Source: CAVQCX01 sp050050175 (GTDB lineage Bacteria; Pseudomonadota; Gammaproteobacteria; Chromatiales; Chromatiaceae). From it: a DNA stretch of 5,309 bases. Location of the stretch: assembly GCA_050050175.1 (NCBI GenBank), contig JASFUT010000246.1, positions 1 through 5,309 on the forward strand. The letters run 5' to 3'. A program made the position numbers and the translations under genes. Shown in pieces: positions 5,242 to 5,309 of this stretch (position 1 is the first letter of the stretch; every line of letters begins with the position of its first letter). The notes under the pieces are model-generated. The model worked only from the letters and a program-made list of their open reading frames with translations. It was not told the origin of the DNA and ran no database searches.

Positions 5242-5309
5242 ATGAACGACGACGTCTTCTCCCGCGCCCTGGCGTGCCTGCGGGCCCCCGACCCCGCCGC
5301 GAAGGTCGC
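5242..5309 (+). CDS. Start of a divergent gene, possibly DUF455 ferritin-like (3' end outside window)
   Basis: Only the first 22 codons are inside the window, from the ATG at 5242 and open to the last base. The peptide begins MNDDVFSRALACLRAPDPAA. An N-terminal helix of the form ALxxLxxxDPAxK is how DUF455 (ferritin-like) proteins often begin, which is the reason for the tentative name; too little is present to confirm it. No ribosome binding site precedes the ATG, which fits a leaderless transcript from the possible extended -10 just upstream. The gene is divergent from the proton-channel operon across a 173-bp spacer and could share regulatory DNA with it. Reality of the gene is moderately supported by codon composition; the family assignment is a guess from recall of similar N-termini. 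Confidence 0.5.
   Translation, partial: MNDDVFSRALACLRAPDPAAKV

Noticed and set aside
4166..5245. A 359-codon + strand frame opposite the channel gene.
   Set aside because: It is a mirror frame, with His/Asp/Gln/Gly-rich low-complexity sequence, no ribosome site and no family resemblance; the minus-strand protein has clear family motifs.
1..5309. tRNA, rRNA, CRISPR array, insertion sequence or attachment site.
   Set aside because: No cloverleaf, rRNA-like, regularly spaced repeat or transposase signature was seen on either strand; nearly all bases are explained by the genes listed.

Overview
The window is 5.3 kb of very GC-rich, densely coding DNA with strong G/C bias at third codon positions. 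Gene style (short Shine-Dalgarno-led genes, overlapping stops and starts, GTG and TTG starts) and protein families suggest a Gram-negative proteobacterium. A high-GC gammaproteobacterium is my best guess, but this is inference and no marker gene fixes the taxon.

Left part (1 to 2720, + strand): a tightly packed three-gene set. It starts with the 3' part of a PAPS-dependent sulfotransferase-like gene (5' end outside the window). One base later comes a GT4-type glycosyltransferase. A DUF2334/polysaccharide-deacetylase-like gene then overlaps the glycosyltransferase stop by 8 bases. Together they look like a small module that builds and modifies a surface glycan or glycolipid (sugar transfer, sulfation, possibly deacetylation); the actual product cannot be read from sequence. 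A hairpin followed by TTATTT at 2747-2767 probably ends this transcript, and a TTGACA box lies just before it.

Middle (2721 to 3185): a 105-residue soluble protein of no family I recognise, with a TTG start behind a strong GGGAGG ribosome binding site. It runs convergently into the next operon.

Right part (5068 down to 3186, - strand): a two-gene, translationally coupled operon (ATGA overlap). The first gene encodes a MotA/TolQ/ExbB-type proton-channel subunit of about 310 residues. The second encodes a 317-residue partner with an N-terminal, aspartate-bearing membrane helix like those of MotB/ExbD/TolR, then a coiled coil of about 170 residues, then a small alpha/beta domain that resembles the periplasmic domain of TolR/ExbD. 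Neither an OmpA-like peptidoglycan-binding domain nor any TonB/TolA/TolB/Pal/Zorya partner gene is in the window. This unusual stator-like pair is the most interesting item here.

Right edge (5242 to end, + strand): the first 22 codons of a divergent gene, tentatively a DUF455 ferritin-like protein. The 173-bp divergent spacer carries a perfect 7-bp hairpin and three tandem degenerate heptamers.
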